From: Poritiphilus flavus
GTDB taxonomy: Bacteria; Bacteroidota; Bacteroidia; Flavobacteriales; Flavobacteriaceae
Direction of reading: 5' to 3'
DNA length: 64,000 nucleotides
Assembly (NCBI RefSeq): GCF_009901585.1
Contig: NZ_WXYO01000002.1
Coordinates: forward strand, 404,769-468,768
This document shows positions 35,497 to 44,132 of this stretch, piece by piece. Each line of letters opens with the position of its first letter. Position 1 is the stretch's first letter. Both the position numbers and the translations under genes were made by a program. A model generated the notes under the pieces. The model had not been told where the DNA came from. It did no database searches and worked only from the letters and a program-made list of their open reading frames with translations.

Positions 35497-35877
35497 ATGA
35501 ACAACGAAGAAAAAATAATTCAACAAATCACCAAATTTCTTAAAGGAGGTGATACCAGTGATCTTGAATTACTAGATCAGGCATTGCACGATAAATACAT
35601 CAATGTTCAAAACGGATATTTTGGTGAAAAGGGTATATATATCATTGATAAAGAGAGGTATTTTTCTCTGATATCGAACAAAACATTTGGCGGAAATCCC
35701 AGAAAAATGGAGGTAAATTCTATAGATATCGAGGGAAATATTGCTATGGTCAAAGTTTCGCTGGAAAGTTCGGAGTTGAAGTTTAAATCTTTCATCTCGC
35801 TGGTACAAATAGAGGACAGCAGTTGGAAGGTGATTGGTAATTTTCCTCACGTAATGCCTAACCTCCGGAACTCATGA
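35497..35877 (+). CDS. NTF2-like (SnoaL/DUF4440-type) small protein
   Basis: 126 residues with the cone-fold order of lumazine-binding/NTF2-like proteins: an N-terminal helix (EEKIIQQITKFLKGGD), a YINVQNGYF strand, MEVNSIDIEGNIAMVKVSLE and a final FISLVQIEDSSWKVIGNFPH. No catalytic residues are recognisable. It follows the azoreductase fragment by 4 bp and overlaps the cupin start by 4 bp (ATGA), so it belongs to the sigma-factor operon. The role is unknown; the family includes polyketide cyclases and binding proteins. Confidence 0.8.
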   Translation: MNNEEKIIQQITKFLKGGDTSDLELLDQALHDKYINVQNGYFGEKGIYIIDKERYFSLISNKTFGGNPRKMEVNSIDIEGNIAMVKVSLESSELKFKSFISLVQIEDSSWKVIGNFPHVMPNLRNS

Positions 35878-36383
35878 AAACCGATTCAGATCTATTTGAA
35901 GATGTATTAATTGATAATGCATTATTGGTAATGCCAGATCAGGGTGAGAAGATTGAATCCCATGGAATATCGATAAACTTCAAGGTCACAGGTGAAACTA
36001 CCAATGACCAAATAGGAGTTTATGAAATATGTTTGGCGCCGAAAACAATTGGTGCCAAAGTGCACTATCACCGCTTCATGGACGAAACCTTCATCATTCA
36101 AGAGGGCAAGGTAACATTGAGCCTTGGAGAGCGGAACATTGTGGCTGAAAAGGGAGCTGTCGCTCATATTCCGAGATTTACTCCCCATGGGTTTAGAAAT
36201 GATAGTGACAAGGCTGCAAAGCTGCTTTTGATTTTTAATCCTGCTCAGAACAGGGAAAACTTTTTCAGAGAACTTCATGAAACACTAAAGGAGAGACCGG
36301 TAGACCCTCGTAAATTTTTAAAGCTTTATGAAGAGTACGATAGCTTTCCATTGGACATGAATAACATGATACAAGTAGAATAA
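35874..36383 (+). CDS. Cupin-domain protein
   Basis: 169 residues. Cupin motif 1 reads GAKVHYHRFMDETFIIQEG (about 60-80) and motif 2 HIPRFTPHGFRN (about 100-112), with the usual metal-binding His and Glu positions. A C-terminal helical segment of about 45 residues follows. The fold binds small molecules or acts as an oxygenase, isomerase or quinone-handling enzyme; nothing fixes the reaction. It is the last gene of the ECF41 operon. Confidence 0.85.
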   Translation: MKTDSDLFEDVLIDNALLVMPDQGEKIESHGISINFKVTGETTNDQIGVYEICLAPKTIGAKVHYHRFMDETFIIQEGKVTLSLGERNIVAEKGAVAHIPRFTPHGFRNDSDKAAKLLLIFNPAQNRENFFRELHETLKERPVDPRKFLKLYEEYDSFPLDMNNMIQVE

Positions 36384-36429
36384 CGTATCAGCAAACCATC
36401 CTTTCCCAAGCGAAAACCTTTTCTTGAGA

Positions 36430-36452
36430 GGCGCGGATTACAAATCCGCGCC
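36430..36452. repeat. REP-like perfect palindrome
   Basis: GGCGCGGATT, ACA, AATCCGCGCC: 10-bp arms around a 3-base loop. The core GCGGATTACAAATCCGC resembles dispersed palindromes that I associate with REP-type elements in Bacteroidota. It is single here, 47 bp after the cupin gene, and no REP transposase gene is in the window. Confidence 0.7.
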
Positions 36453-36462
36453 ATCGAGTATG

Positions 36463-36490
36463 AAGTTTAAGTTTAATTTTAAGCTCAAGT
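36463..36490 (+). repeat. AAGTTTAAG-type short repeat
   Basis: AGTTTAAGTTTAATTTTAAG then CTCAAGT and AAAAAG. It is a near copy of the repeat at 34151-34170 and lies on the other flank of the sigma-factor block in the same orientation. The rest of the gap to 36722 holds no recognised gene. Confidence 0.65.
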
Positions 36491-36722
36491 AAAAAGAATC
36501 TTTACGAGCCCGACACGATTCTAACTTTCTAAATCCTCCCTCTTTTTGGATCACCGCTAGGTAATACAATCGACCCAATGAAGCCCTTTTCAGCAGAAAG
36601 CCGAAATAACCAGGGCTTATCTCCCTGGCTACTACAAAAAAGATTTTAAACGAGGTAAGAAGCATCTTACGGAGAAAAGCGGTATATAATCCCGAATATT
36701 TACCCTAAAACCAAAAGTTTCA

Positions 36723-36730
36723 TATGTTTG
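36723..36730 (+). promoter_or_regulatory. -7 element upstream of the IPT/kelch lipoprotein operon
   Basis: TATGTTTG matches TAnnTTTG and lies 21 bases before the chosen start codon at 36752. No -33 TTTG was seen at the expected spacing. Confidence 0.4.
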
Positions 36731-36751
36731 TATTCTCCTTATCACTTGAAC

Positions 36752-39550
36752 ATGGCCAAAAAGTTCTCCCTCACTTTTGCTCTGATCCTTGTATGCTTGT
36801 TTTCCTGTACCTCTGATGATCCAAAGGATTCAGACCCTAATGGTTTGGACAGGATAGAAGTAACCTCTTTTAAGATATTGAATAATGACAAGGCGGGCAT
36901 AACTTCCGAAACAGAGGTATTGGCCGAAGGGGATAATCCCATCACCATCACAGACCACGGTGTTTTTCTACAGAAGAATAATCAGTTCTACGATAAGGTA
37001 GCCCTGGGGGCACTTAACGAAAGGCGTTTTCAAACCACTGTGAGTTCTGGCCTGGTGAAAGGAGAAAGTTATTCCATATATCCCTATATCTTCGCAAAAA
37101 ACACCTATTTCTACGGGGATACTCTCGATTTTGTGAGTAATGTAGAAATAGATTTTGAGATCACTGAGGTCGCTCCCCTGAAAGGCTTTATCAATGACAC
37201 CATTGTAATAAAAGGCCGGAATTTTTGTATTTCAACAGAGACGAACAAGAATATCCTTCAACTGGGTGATGCCGAACAGCGACTTGTATTTGAATCTGAC
37301 AGCCTGCTGAAATTTGTAGTCCTTCCCAATATTTCAATGCCCGAATTCAAACCCGAATTGACTACCTGCGGGGTTTCAAAAGCGTTGGAGCAAAGTTATT
37401 CAATTCTTCCTCCGGTATTCGATTCCATAGCGCCCTATGAGGCCTATGTTGGCCAAACCGCCCAGATCCATGGAGAAAACTTCCATTCAAATATCAGTAA
37501 GTTGTGGATAGAAGAAAAGGAAATAGCACTGCAAGAAGCCTATGACATTGACAAATTGACCTTTCAGATTCCTGAAGGGCTTTCAGCCGGACTGCTGGAT
37601 GTTAAGATCCAGGTGCTGGACAAGATCATTGAAAAGACGGGATACTATCAAAGCACAACTCCGGTAATAGAGGAGCTGGATAAGCGAATGACAGGCTTTT
37701 TAGACACGCTTACCATTAAAGGAAAATACTTTCTACAACCTAACAAAGAACTGGATATACTGGTAGGCGGGAGATCTCAGACCATATTGTCCGCTACGGA
37801 CAATGAAATTGAAGTAGTGATCGATCAGTATTTTGAAGAGGAGAATCCTGAATTGGTACTGAAAACTGCCAGTTTTGAGCTCACCGAAGAAATCACCATG
37901 CTCCCTCCGGAAATCATTTCCATAGAGAAGGATGTTTATCACATCCTGGAGGAGGAGATCAAAGTGAAAACAAAATATTTCATCCCAACAAGGGAAAATA
38001 TGGAAGTTGGTGGTGGTACATTGAATAGAAGTTGGTCCGTACCCGAAGTGGATGAGGAGGGGAACATAATCATTTACTCCACCAGATGGTTAAAGAGTTC
38101 CTACAACTGGGAGGCTCAATTTGGCTTTGCGGAAATCGGCGAAATTGAAATAAGTCTTACCACCGCCTATGGTAACGCTTCCCAAAATTACAAGGTGTAT
38201 CCACCTCAAATAGATGAAATAAATGAGACCCAGTTTTTCTATGGAGATGAAATACGTCTTGAGGGAACAGATTTTGCCTACAACGGAGTAAGTGAGGTAT
38301 TGGTAGATGGTCAAGCCCTGGATACTTATTCAATGAATGACAGCTGGGCCAGTTTTTACCCCCCTTTTTCAATAGCTCCGGGAAGCCACACAGTAAAAGT
38401 TATAACGGGAGGGCAGGAATCCAATGAAATTGACTTTGAGATCATAGCAGCTACAGCCACAGCTCTGATCAACAACTCCGGAACCCGAAAAGATATCTAC
38501 ACCATCACAGGAACAAATTTGGAAAGATCCTCTTCTTATGCCATAGCGGCTAATGGCACAGGATGTAAGGTCATATCAAATTCAGAAACTCAACTGCAAT
38601 TTACGCTTCCCTATAACGTATTGTTAGAACCCAGTCTTGCAATAACGTTCACCTACGGCAATCAAATTACCAATGTTGGTAACATAACCGGTATAGAACC
38701 TTTTGAGAACTACGAAAATTTACAGATACCCAACGACGCTTTTTATTGGCTGCATTCTGGTTATAACACGGATTTTGAATACTCAGGTAAACTGTATAAT
38801 CTAAACCTAACGGGCCTTTATGAATACGATATAGTTTCTAACAGCTGGAGCGCCTATGACACCAATGTTCCTGGCTTCAGTAACACCCGACTTTCTACGT
38901 ATAAACCATCCGTAAATGGAGATGAGGTCTATGTGCCCAGCGGTAATGGATTTCAGGTTTATGATATGGTAAACAAAAGTTGGGAGTATGTTGCTCTGAG
39001 TCTGGAGGTAGATGAGTACTTGCAGAATGGGGTTGTTTTAGATGATGTTGCTTATGTGGTCACGAGGGGTGTTACCAATGCGGATCCTTACGAGTTTTAC
39101 ATCTACGATCTGAATACGCATACCAGGACCCTGGGATATCTTCCGGCACCTATTCGCAGTTATAGAAGTAAAATGTACCAACTCGGGGGTAAAATTATCT
39201 ATGATATATTTAACGAGAACATTTTCATGTATAACCCTCTAACATCAACCTGGGAAGATCTGGGGCATCCTATGGGGACCTACAAGTTTAATTACGATGT
39301 GAATATATACGAATACAATAACAAGCTTTACTATAGTGGCGGACAAGGAAACTCCCTTATCAGGTACGAAATGTACGCCTATGATTTTGTAACAAAAACC
39401 TGGACGGAAAAGACCCCCATGCCCGTCAAATTACTGCATCATGTAATGATAGGGCAGGGAGACTACCTGTATTTTGGTCTGGGAGAATCTGATTACTATC
39501 TCCGTCACTCCCATATGTATCGGTATAAGATCAGCGAAGACCCTCATTAA
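36752..39550 (+). CDS. Lipoprotein with IPT/TIG and kelch-like repeats (1)
   Basis: 932 residues from the ATG at 36752, which places a signal sequence and the lipobox LVCLFSC at the N-terminus; an upstream in-frame start would add eight residues. From about 136 to 551 there are four or five IPT/TIG-like domains (for example FDSIAPYEAYVGQTAQIHGENF, LDTLTIKGKYF). Residues about 640-925 form a kelch-like propeller with repeated YEYDIVSNSWSAY, YDMVNKSWEY and YAYDFVTKTWTEKTPMP strands. It should be anchored on the outer membrane, possibly at the surface. First of three similar genes with almost no gaps. Ligand unknown. Confidence 0.85.
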   Translation: MAKKFSLTFALILVCLFSCTSDDPKDSDPNGLDRIEVTSFKILNNDKAGITSETEVLAEGDNPITITDHGVFLQKNNQFYDKVALGALNERRFQTTVSSGLVKGESYSIYPYIFAKNTYFYGDTLDFVSNVEIDFEITEVAPLKGFINDTIVIKGRNFCISTETNKNILQLGDAEQRLVFESDSLLKFVVLPNISMPEFKPELTTCGVSKALEQSYSILPPVFDSIAPYEAYVGQTAQIHGENFHSNISKLWIEEKEIALQEAYDIDKLTFQIPEGLSAGLLDVKIQVLDKIIEKTGYYQSTTPVIEELDKRMTGFLDTLTIKGKYFLQPNKELDILVGGRSQTILSATDNEIEVVIDQYFEEENPELVLKTASFELTEEITMLPPEIISIEKDVYHILEEEIKVKTKYFIPTRENMEVGGGTLNRSWSVPEVDEEGNIIIYSTRWLKSSYNWEAQFGFAEIGEIEISLTTAYGNASQNYKVYPPQIDEINETQFFYGDEIRLEGTDFAYNGVSEVLVDGQALDTYSMNDSWASFYPPFSIAPGSHTVKVITGGQESNEIDFEIIAATATALINNSGTRKDIYTITGTNLERSSSYAIAANGTGCKVISNSETQLQFTLPYNVLLEPSLAITFTYGNQITNVGNITGIEPFENYENLQIPNDAFYWLHSGYNTDFEYSGKLYNLNLTGLYEYDIVSNSWSAYDTNVPGFSNTRLSTYKPSVNGDEVYVPSGNGFQVYDMVNKSWEYVALSLEVDEYLQNGVVLDDVAYVVTRGVTNADPYEFYIYDLNTHTRTLGYLPAPIRSYRSKMYQLGGKIIYDIFNENIFMYNPLTSTWEDLGHPMGTYKFNYDVNIYEYNNKLYYSGGQGNSLIRYEMYAYDFVTKTWTEKTPMPVKLLHHVMIGQGDYLYFGLGESDYYLRHSHMYRYKISEDPH

Positions 39551-39575
39551 AATGAAAATAATTGAAGTTAGATCG

Positions 39576-41243
39576 ATGAAACGTCTTAGTATTTTACTTT
39601 TTTCAGTTGTATTTATTACCGGGATTAGTTGTAACAAAGACGGGACCGATGATAATACAGGGCCGGTATTCAGTTCTTTACCCAGAGCGGTCATGGGGGA
39701 GGAAATAGAAATTGACGGTGAGGGGTTTGAATTGGGCAGGCTTCAGGTGTTTTTTGACAATGAAGAATCTGCGGTAAACTACGTTACTAACAAGAAAATT
39801 AAGGTCGTGGTACCGCGAACACTGGAAAGATATAACCCTACTGTTCGTATCGTAGATCTCAACACCAATGAGAATGTGCTTGAAGAAACATTCCTGCTTA
39901 GGACTCCAGTCGTTTCTGGTTTCAGCAGTGCTGAAATATCCTTTCAGGAAACTTTAAAGATCCAGGGTGAGAATTTTGATAGCAACGAGGACTTTGTGCA
40001 GGTTGAGGTAAATGGTGAAAGGGCCGATGTGCTTAGGGCCAATCACAACGAAATTGATATTTATTTACCTACCGCAATATTTAAAAGCGATCTTGAAGTG
40101 AAGGTGACCGCACAGCTACAGGAGGTAGTATCTGAAGTGCCATTGCAATTGAAGGAACCGGAAATTCTAACTTCCTCAGAAAGCTTTTGGACAGGAGGGG
40201 AACTGGTCCTTACCGGAATGAACTTTAATCCTGATATGAATATAGGTAAGGTATTTGTTGACGATAAGGAGACCACCATTTCAAGAGCAAGCAAGGACGA
40301 GTTGACCATAAGGATTCCGGTAGGACCTTACGAGGACTTTGTCGCCAATAAGGTTGTGTATCAAATGGGCGGACATGAAGTATCCCTGGATATTCAATAT
40401 GAAATACTTAATAATTCCATCGTGGTAGATACTAACCCGGGCATAAATGGTACCAAGCCGGTTGTTTATGCGGGTAAGGCCTATGCTTATTTTCAAGGAG
40501 ACGAGGTTGACTTTGGTTATAAAAATAACCTCTACCAGTTTTCTGCAGATGACCAAAAATGGGAGATCGTAGAGGGGACGGAATTTGAAGGCTATTTGGA
40601 AAGCCTGACCTCCAATGAGAAGGGTTTTTTATATGTATATAGTACGGTTGCTGACAATACCCGGATCTTAAAAAAGATCAATCTGGCAGATTTTTCGGCA
40701 GAAGAGATCCAACTACCATTTAATGACAATAGATACGGTAGTGTAATGTTCTACTTCCAGGATACTTTTTATATGATCAATGGTAAATCTTATGACGGCA
40801 ATACAACAAGCAATGTGGCCACCAGCTATCAGTATGACGAGCTTTCAGAAACTTGGTCTGAATTGTCCTCAGGCCCCATTTGGGAGCATTTCAAGTTTTA
40901 TAGCACAGGTCTGAGCGGTATTTTTCATTTTGATGGTATAATGCATTACAACTATTCACCACAATCCGGTGTTACCAAGGGCTATCGCTTAAATCCAGAC
41001 TTAACACTGGATGATGATTCGGCACGCTTCTATTTTCAATACCAGGGGGCCATAATTAACCAATACTTCTACTACGGTGGATTTGGTAATTATTTGAATG
41101 ATAAACCGGGCATTGAACACCATCTGGGGTCAGCCTGGGAGATAGGTAATTTCTTTGTTTTAAACGACAACATATATTTCCGGAAAGGGTCGGACGACTA
41201 TACCCGCAAGCTAAAAAAAGAGATACTAAATGAAATTTTATAA
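39576..41243 (+). CDS. Lipoprotein with IPT/TIG and kelch-like repeats (2)
   Basis: About 555 residues from ATG 39576; ATG 39552 is also possible and would give a longer signal region. The lipobox is FITGISC. Two or three IPT/TIG-like domains follow (FSSLPRAVMGEEIEIDGEGF, SFQETLKIQGENF, SFWTGGELVLTGMNF; to about 290), then a kelch-like region (YQFSADDQKWEIVEG, YQYDELSETWSELSSG). It reads as a shorter relative of the preceding gene. The next gene starts inside its last 14 bases, so the three are one operon. Role unknown; carbohydrate or protein binding at the cell surface is a guess. Confidence 0.85.
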   Translation: MKRLSILLFSVVFITGISCNKDGTDDNTGPVFSSLPRAVMGEEIEIDGEGFELGRLQVFFDNEESAVNYVTNKKIKVVVPRTLERYNPTVRIVDLNTNENVLEETFLLRTPVVSGFSSAEISFQETLKIQGENFDSNEDFVQVEVNGERADVLRANHNEIDIYLPTAIFKSDLEVKVTAQLQEVVSEVPLQLKEPEILTSSESFWTGGELVLTGMNFNPDMNIGKVFVDDKETTISRASKDELTIRIPVGPYEDFVANKVVYQMGGHEVSLDIQYEILNNSIVVDTNPGINGTKPVVYAGKAYAYFQGDEVDFGYKNNLYQFSADDQKWEIVEGTEFEGYLESLTSNEKGFLYVYSTVADNTRILKKINLADFSAEEIQLPFNDNRYGSVMFYFQDTFYMINGKSYDGNTTSNVATSYQYDELSETWSELSSGPIWEHFKFYSTGLSGIFHFDGIMHYNYSPQSGVTKGYRLNPDLTLDDDSARFYFQYQGAIINQYFYYGGFGNYLNDKPGIEHHLGSAWEIGNFFVLNDNIYFRKGSDDYTRKLKKEILNEIL

Positions 41244-42573
41244 GGTTTTATTTGTCGCTTCCCTGCTGATCCTCACCGGATGCTCCTTGGACGACGAAGC
41301 AGATTCCACTCCTCCGGAACTTACCATAACTGGCTTTAATACAAGTAAAGAGGAGGTCGAGCTTGTTTGGGAACTGTCAAAAGGCGCTGATATTATCATT
41401 GAAGATCTTTTGGTATACCGTGAAACCTTTACAGATAATTCGGGCAGGACCTTTTTTGAACTGATCGAAAGCCTGCCTTCATCGGCTAAGAATTACAAAG
41501 ATCTTAACGTTCCTTACCTGCCAAAGATCAGCTATGTAGTAAAAGTGAATTATCGCTTAAATACGGACGATCTTAGTCAGACTACCCTTATAGAAAGTGA
41601 GCCACAGGTCTTTTCAAGAGTATTTCCTGAATTTGATCAGGTACCTTTTCAGGTTTCCAGAGATCCGGCAGACAACAACATTTATCATATTCTGGACAGA
41701 TCGGGAACGGCACAACTCGCTCGCTATGACGGTTCTTTTAACAGGATCATTCAGAGGCACGAACTAAGCCAGAATTTTGAGTACTATGACAAGTTTATCT
41801 TTTCGGGGAATAAAATAGTGACCGGAGACCTTACCGGAACCATTTCTTTCATAGACAAGGACACCTACAATGTGGATACACAATACACGGCAGAACTCAT
41901 AGACGATTTTGAAACTTTCGGAATTGTAGGGGATCGCCTCTATTTCGTTGATGACTTCTCCTTTGACTATATTGATCTGACTTCCGGAGAAACATTGAAA
42001 TTTGGGTTAGGTCAGGGATTCAAATATTTCGAAGTCCTTGAGAATGGAACACTGCTCACCTTAGGTTCGGGGCCTCATACCTCCGGTGCCTCTATCTACG
42101 AATTTGGTCCGGATCTGGACCCGGTTACCGGCTGGGACTTTTCGCTAACCCGTACTGAAAGTACCTTTCCTGACCAGAATTTAGATGGGAATGACATTGA
42201 CGAGTTTATAGTAAGCTGGAATAATGACAGAAGCCAATTCGTGACCGGGATAGAAGGAAGGTTTTTTAATATTGCGGATCTGTCTCCCGGGCCTGTGCTC
42301 CAAAATGTTACCGGTAAGAACTATCTGAGCTTTTTGTTCCATCAGAATGGGGATATCTATGCCTCTGTACAGAAAGAAAGAATGATACACGTTTTTGATG
42401 GGCAGACCTTTGAATTAAAACAAGAGATCCCAACCAAATTATATCCCATATTTCCAATGCTTACCGATAATGGCTTGTCTTGTATAGGTGCCTATGAGCA
42501 AATAGAATATTGGGGATATGACTATGGCTACGGTTCTGGTTTCAATTCAAAATGCGCGCTTGAAACCTTCTAA
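41230..42573 (+). CDS. Lipoprotein with propeller-like repeats (3)
   Basis: 447 residues. Lipobox LILTGCS near residue 18. Residues about 35-120 look like a fibronectin type III-like domain (ELTITGFNTSKEEVELVWELS, YVVKVNYRL), and the rest a WD/YVTN-type propeller (IYHILDRSGTAQLARYDGSF, GTISFIDKDTYNVD, HVFDGQTFELKQEI). It differs from its two upstream neighbours in lacking IPT domains, but shares the export signal and operon. Function not recognised. Confidence 0.8.
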   Translation: MKFYKVLFVASLLILTGCSLDDEADSTPPELTITGFNTSKEEVELVWELSKGADIIIEDLLVYRETFTDNSGRTFFELIESLPSSAKNYKDLNVPYLPKISYVVKVNYRLNTDDLSQTTLIESEPQVFSRVFPEFDQVPFQVSRDPADNNIYHILDRSGTAQLARYDGSFNRIIQRHELSQNFEYYDKFIFSGNKIVTGDLTGTISFIDKDTYNVDTQYTAELIDDFETFGIVGDRLYFVDDFSFDYIDLTSGETLKFGLGQGFKYFEVLENGTLLTLGSGPHTSGASIYEFGPDLDPVTGWDFSLTRTESTFPDQNLDGNDIDEFIVSWNNDRSQFVTGIEGRFFNIADLSPGPVLQNVTGKNYLSFLFHQNGDIYASVQKERMIHVFDGQTFELKQEIPTKLYPIFPMLTDNGLSCIGAYEQIEYWGYDYGYGSGFNSKCALETF

Positions 42574-42696
42574 GCTTTGGAGCTCTAGACAATCGTCGGT
42601 ATAATAGCATGTCCTTGAAGTAACCTGGGCCAGGTTGCCCAATCTACCAGAATGTTAACTTTTTTGTACAAAATCATTAGTTTTGGAAATATTCCA

Positions 42697-42704
42697 TATA
42701 TTTG
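42697..42704 (+). promoter_or_regulatory. -7 element of the DUF763 gene
   Basis: TATATTTG matches TAnnTTTG and lies 15 bases before the start codon at 42720. No properly spaced -33 box was seen. Confidence 0.4.
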
Positions 42705-42719
42705 GTAATAATCCAAAAT

Positions 42720-43931
42720 ATGGAACGTTCAGGAACCGCAGATCTGTTATTGCATGGGGGAGCAGTACCGCCCTGGCTCTTTAATCGTATGAAACAATTG
42801 GCATTGCCCATAGTTGAAGCGATAATAGAAAACAACGGCCGGGATGATTTTTTAGAACGCCTGTCCAACCCTTTTTGGTTTCAGAGCTTCGGGACGGTCA
42901 TCGGAATGGACTGGAATTCCTCAGGCGTTACCACCACAGTGCTGAAAGTCTTGAAACAATCCTTAAATCCGGTTTCAAAACGCCTGGGCATTTATGTCTG
43001 TGGAGGCAAAGGCAAACAATCCCTCCAGACTCCAAAAGAATTGCTTGGCGTTGGGGATAGGACAGGTCTGGACGGTGATCACCTGGCCCAATGTAGTAAG
43101 CTAAGTGCTAAAGTAGATAATACAGCATTGCAGGATGGGTTCAATCTTTATATTCACAGTTTTGTAGTTTCGGAAACCGGAAAATGGTCTGTCGTTCAAC
43201 AAGGCATGCACCATTCTAACGGCATGGCACGACGCTACCACTGGCATTCCGATCAACTGAAGTCCTTTGTACAGGAACCACACACGGCAGTTTGCGGCAG
43301 AAACCAGGGTGCTATCCTGAATTTAGTGCATAGGAAAGCAGCATCCACTCAGAAGGGGATATTGGACATTGTAAGGGAAAATCCCGATCGCATCTTAAAA
43401 GAAGTACCGCACCTTTTGGTACCTGTTTATCATCATATTGAGCCCAAAGATGTTGATATGAAACGGCTTGGAAGCGTACTGTGGTTAGCCCAGGAAAGTG
43501 AGACCGGGAATTTTAAGGATCTACTCTTATTAAAAGGCCTGGGTCCGAGAACCCTGCAATCCCTGACCTTAGTAAGCGAGATCATTAACGGCACCCCTTC
43601 TCGTTTTGAAGACCCTGCGCGTTTCGCTTTTGCCCATGGGGGCAAAGATGCCACCCCCTTTCCAGTACCGCTAAAGGTTTATGATAAGACCATAAACACC
43701 CTGAGAGACGCCGTGCAAAGAGCTAAAATAGGCCGTACAGATAAACTTAAGGCCATTAAAAGTTTGAGTACTTTGGCCCAAAAGGCCGAAAAGAACTTTA
43801 CCCCTAATTCCAATTTCCATGCCCTGGTGAGAAAAGAAAATGAGGAGTCTTATAAATACGGCGGCAGAAGTGTCTTTGGCTTTGCCCGTCCACCAGGCCC
43901 CAGGCAGCTTAGTTTGTTTGAGCAGGATTGA
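42720..43931 (+). CDS. DUF763 domain protein
   Basis: 403 residues from the ATG at 42720. The N-terminus RSGTADLLLHGGAVPPWLF and the later RRYHWHS, PHTAVCGR and LLLLKGLGPRTLQSLTLVSEIINGTPSRFEDPARF blocks are the conserved signature of DUF763; the last resembles a helix-hairpin-helix. The protein ends in PGPRQLSLFEQD. Function is unknown; the helix-hairpin-helix suggests nucleic acid contact. Its last 61 bases and the sequence just past the stop recur, decayed, at 50966-51033, on the far side of the macroglobulin gene. Confidence 0.88.
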   Translation: MERSGTADLLLHGGAVPPWLFNRMKQLALPIVEAIIENNGRDDFLERLSNPFWFQSFGTVIGMDWNSSGVTTTVLKVLKQSLNPVSKRLGIYVCGGKGKQSLQTPKELLGVGDRTGLDGDHLAQCSKLSAKVDNTALQDGFNLYIHSFVVSETGKWSVVQQGMHHSNGMARRYHWHSDQLKSFVQEPHTAVCGRNQGAILNLVHRKAASTQKGILDIVRENPDRILKEVPHLLVPVYHHIEPKDVDMKRLGSVLWLAQESETGNFKDLLLLKGLGPRTLQSLTLVSEIINGTPSRFEDPARFAFAHGGKDATPFPVPLKVYDKTINTLRDAVQRAKIGRTDKLKAIKSLSTLAQKAEKNFTPNSNFHALVRKENEESYKYGGRSVFGFARPPGPRQLSLFEQD

Positions 43932-43939
43932 AGTTCAAG
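43871..43939 (+). repeat. Direct repeat, left copy (DUF763 3' end)
   Basis: Aligns with 50966-51033 at about 60 of 69 positions by eye with one single-base gap, including an identical run through TTTGTTTGAGCAGGATTGA. This copy is part of the intact DUF763 gene. Confidence 0.8.
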
Positions 43940-43980
43940 TATACGCCTAAGTTCAAGCTCAGGTTTAAGTTTAAGCCTGG
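43931..43980 (+). repeat. AAGTTCAAG-type short repeats
   Basis: GAAGTTCAAG, AAGTTCAAGCTCAGG and TTTAAGTTTAAGC in a row just after the DUF763 stop. The same kind of sequence follows the decayed DUF763 end at 51026-51070. Confidence 0.65.
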
Positions 43981-44132
43981 CAAAGAAGATACTATAAACT
44001 ACACCGGACAACATTCAATTTTGTTTTACCGAAAGACATAATTAAGATCGCGAAGCATCATTTTAAGGACGGATTGCTACTTGATCAAAAATATTCATCG
44101 TTCTTGGCTCGCTTTCTAAATAGCGTAAGGAC

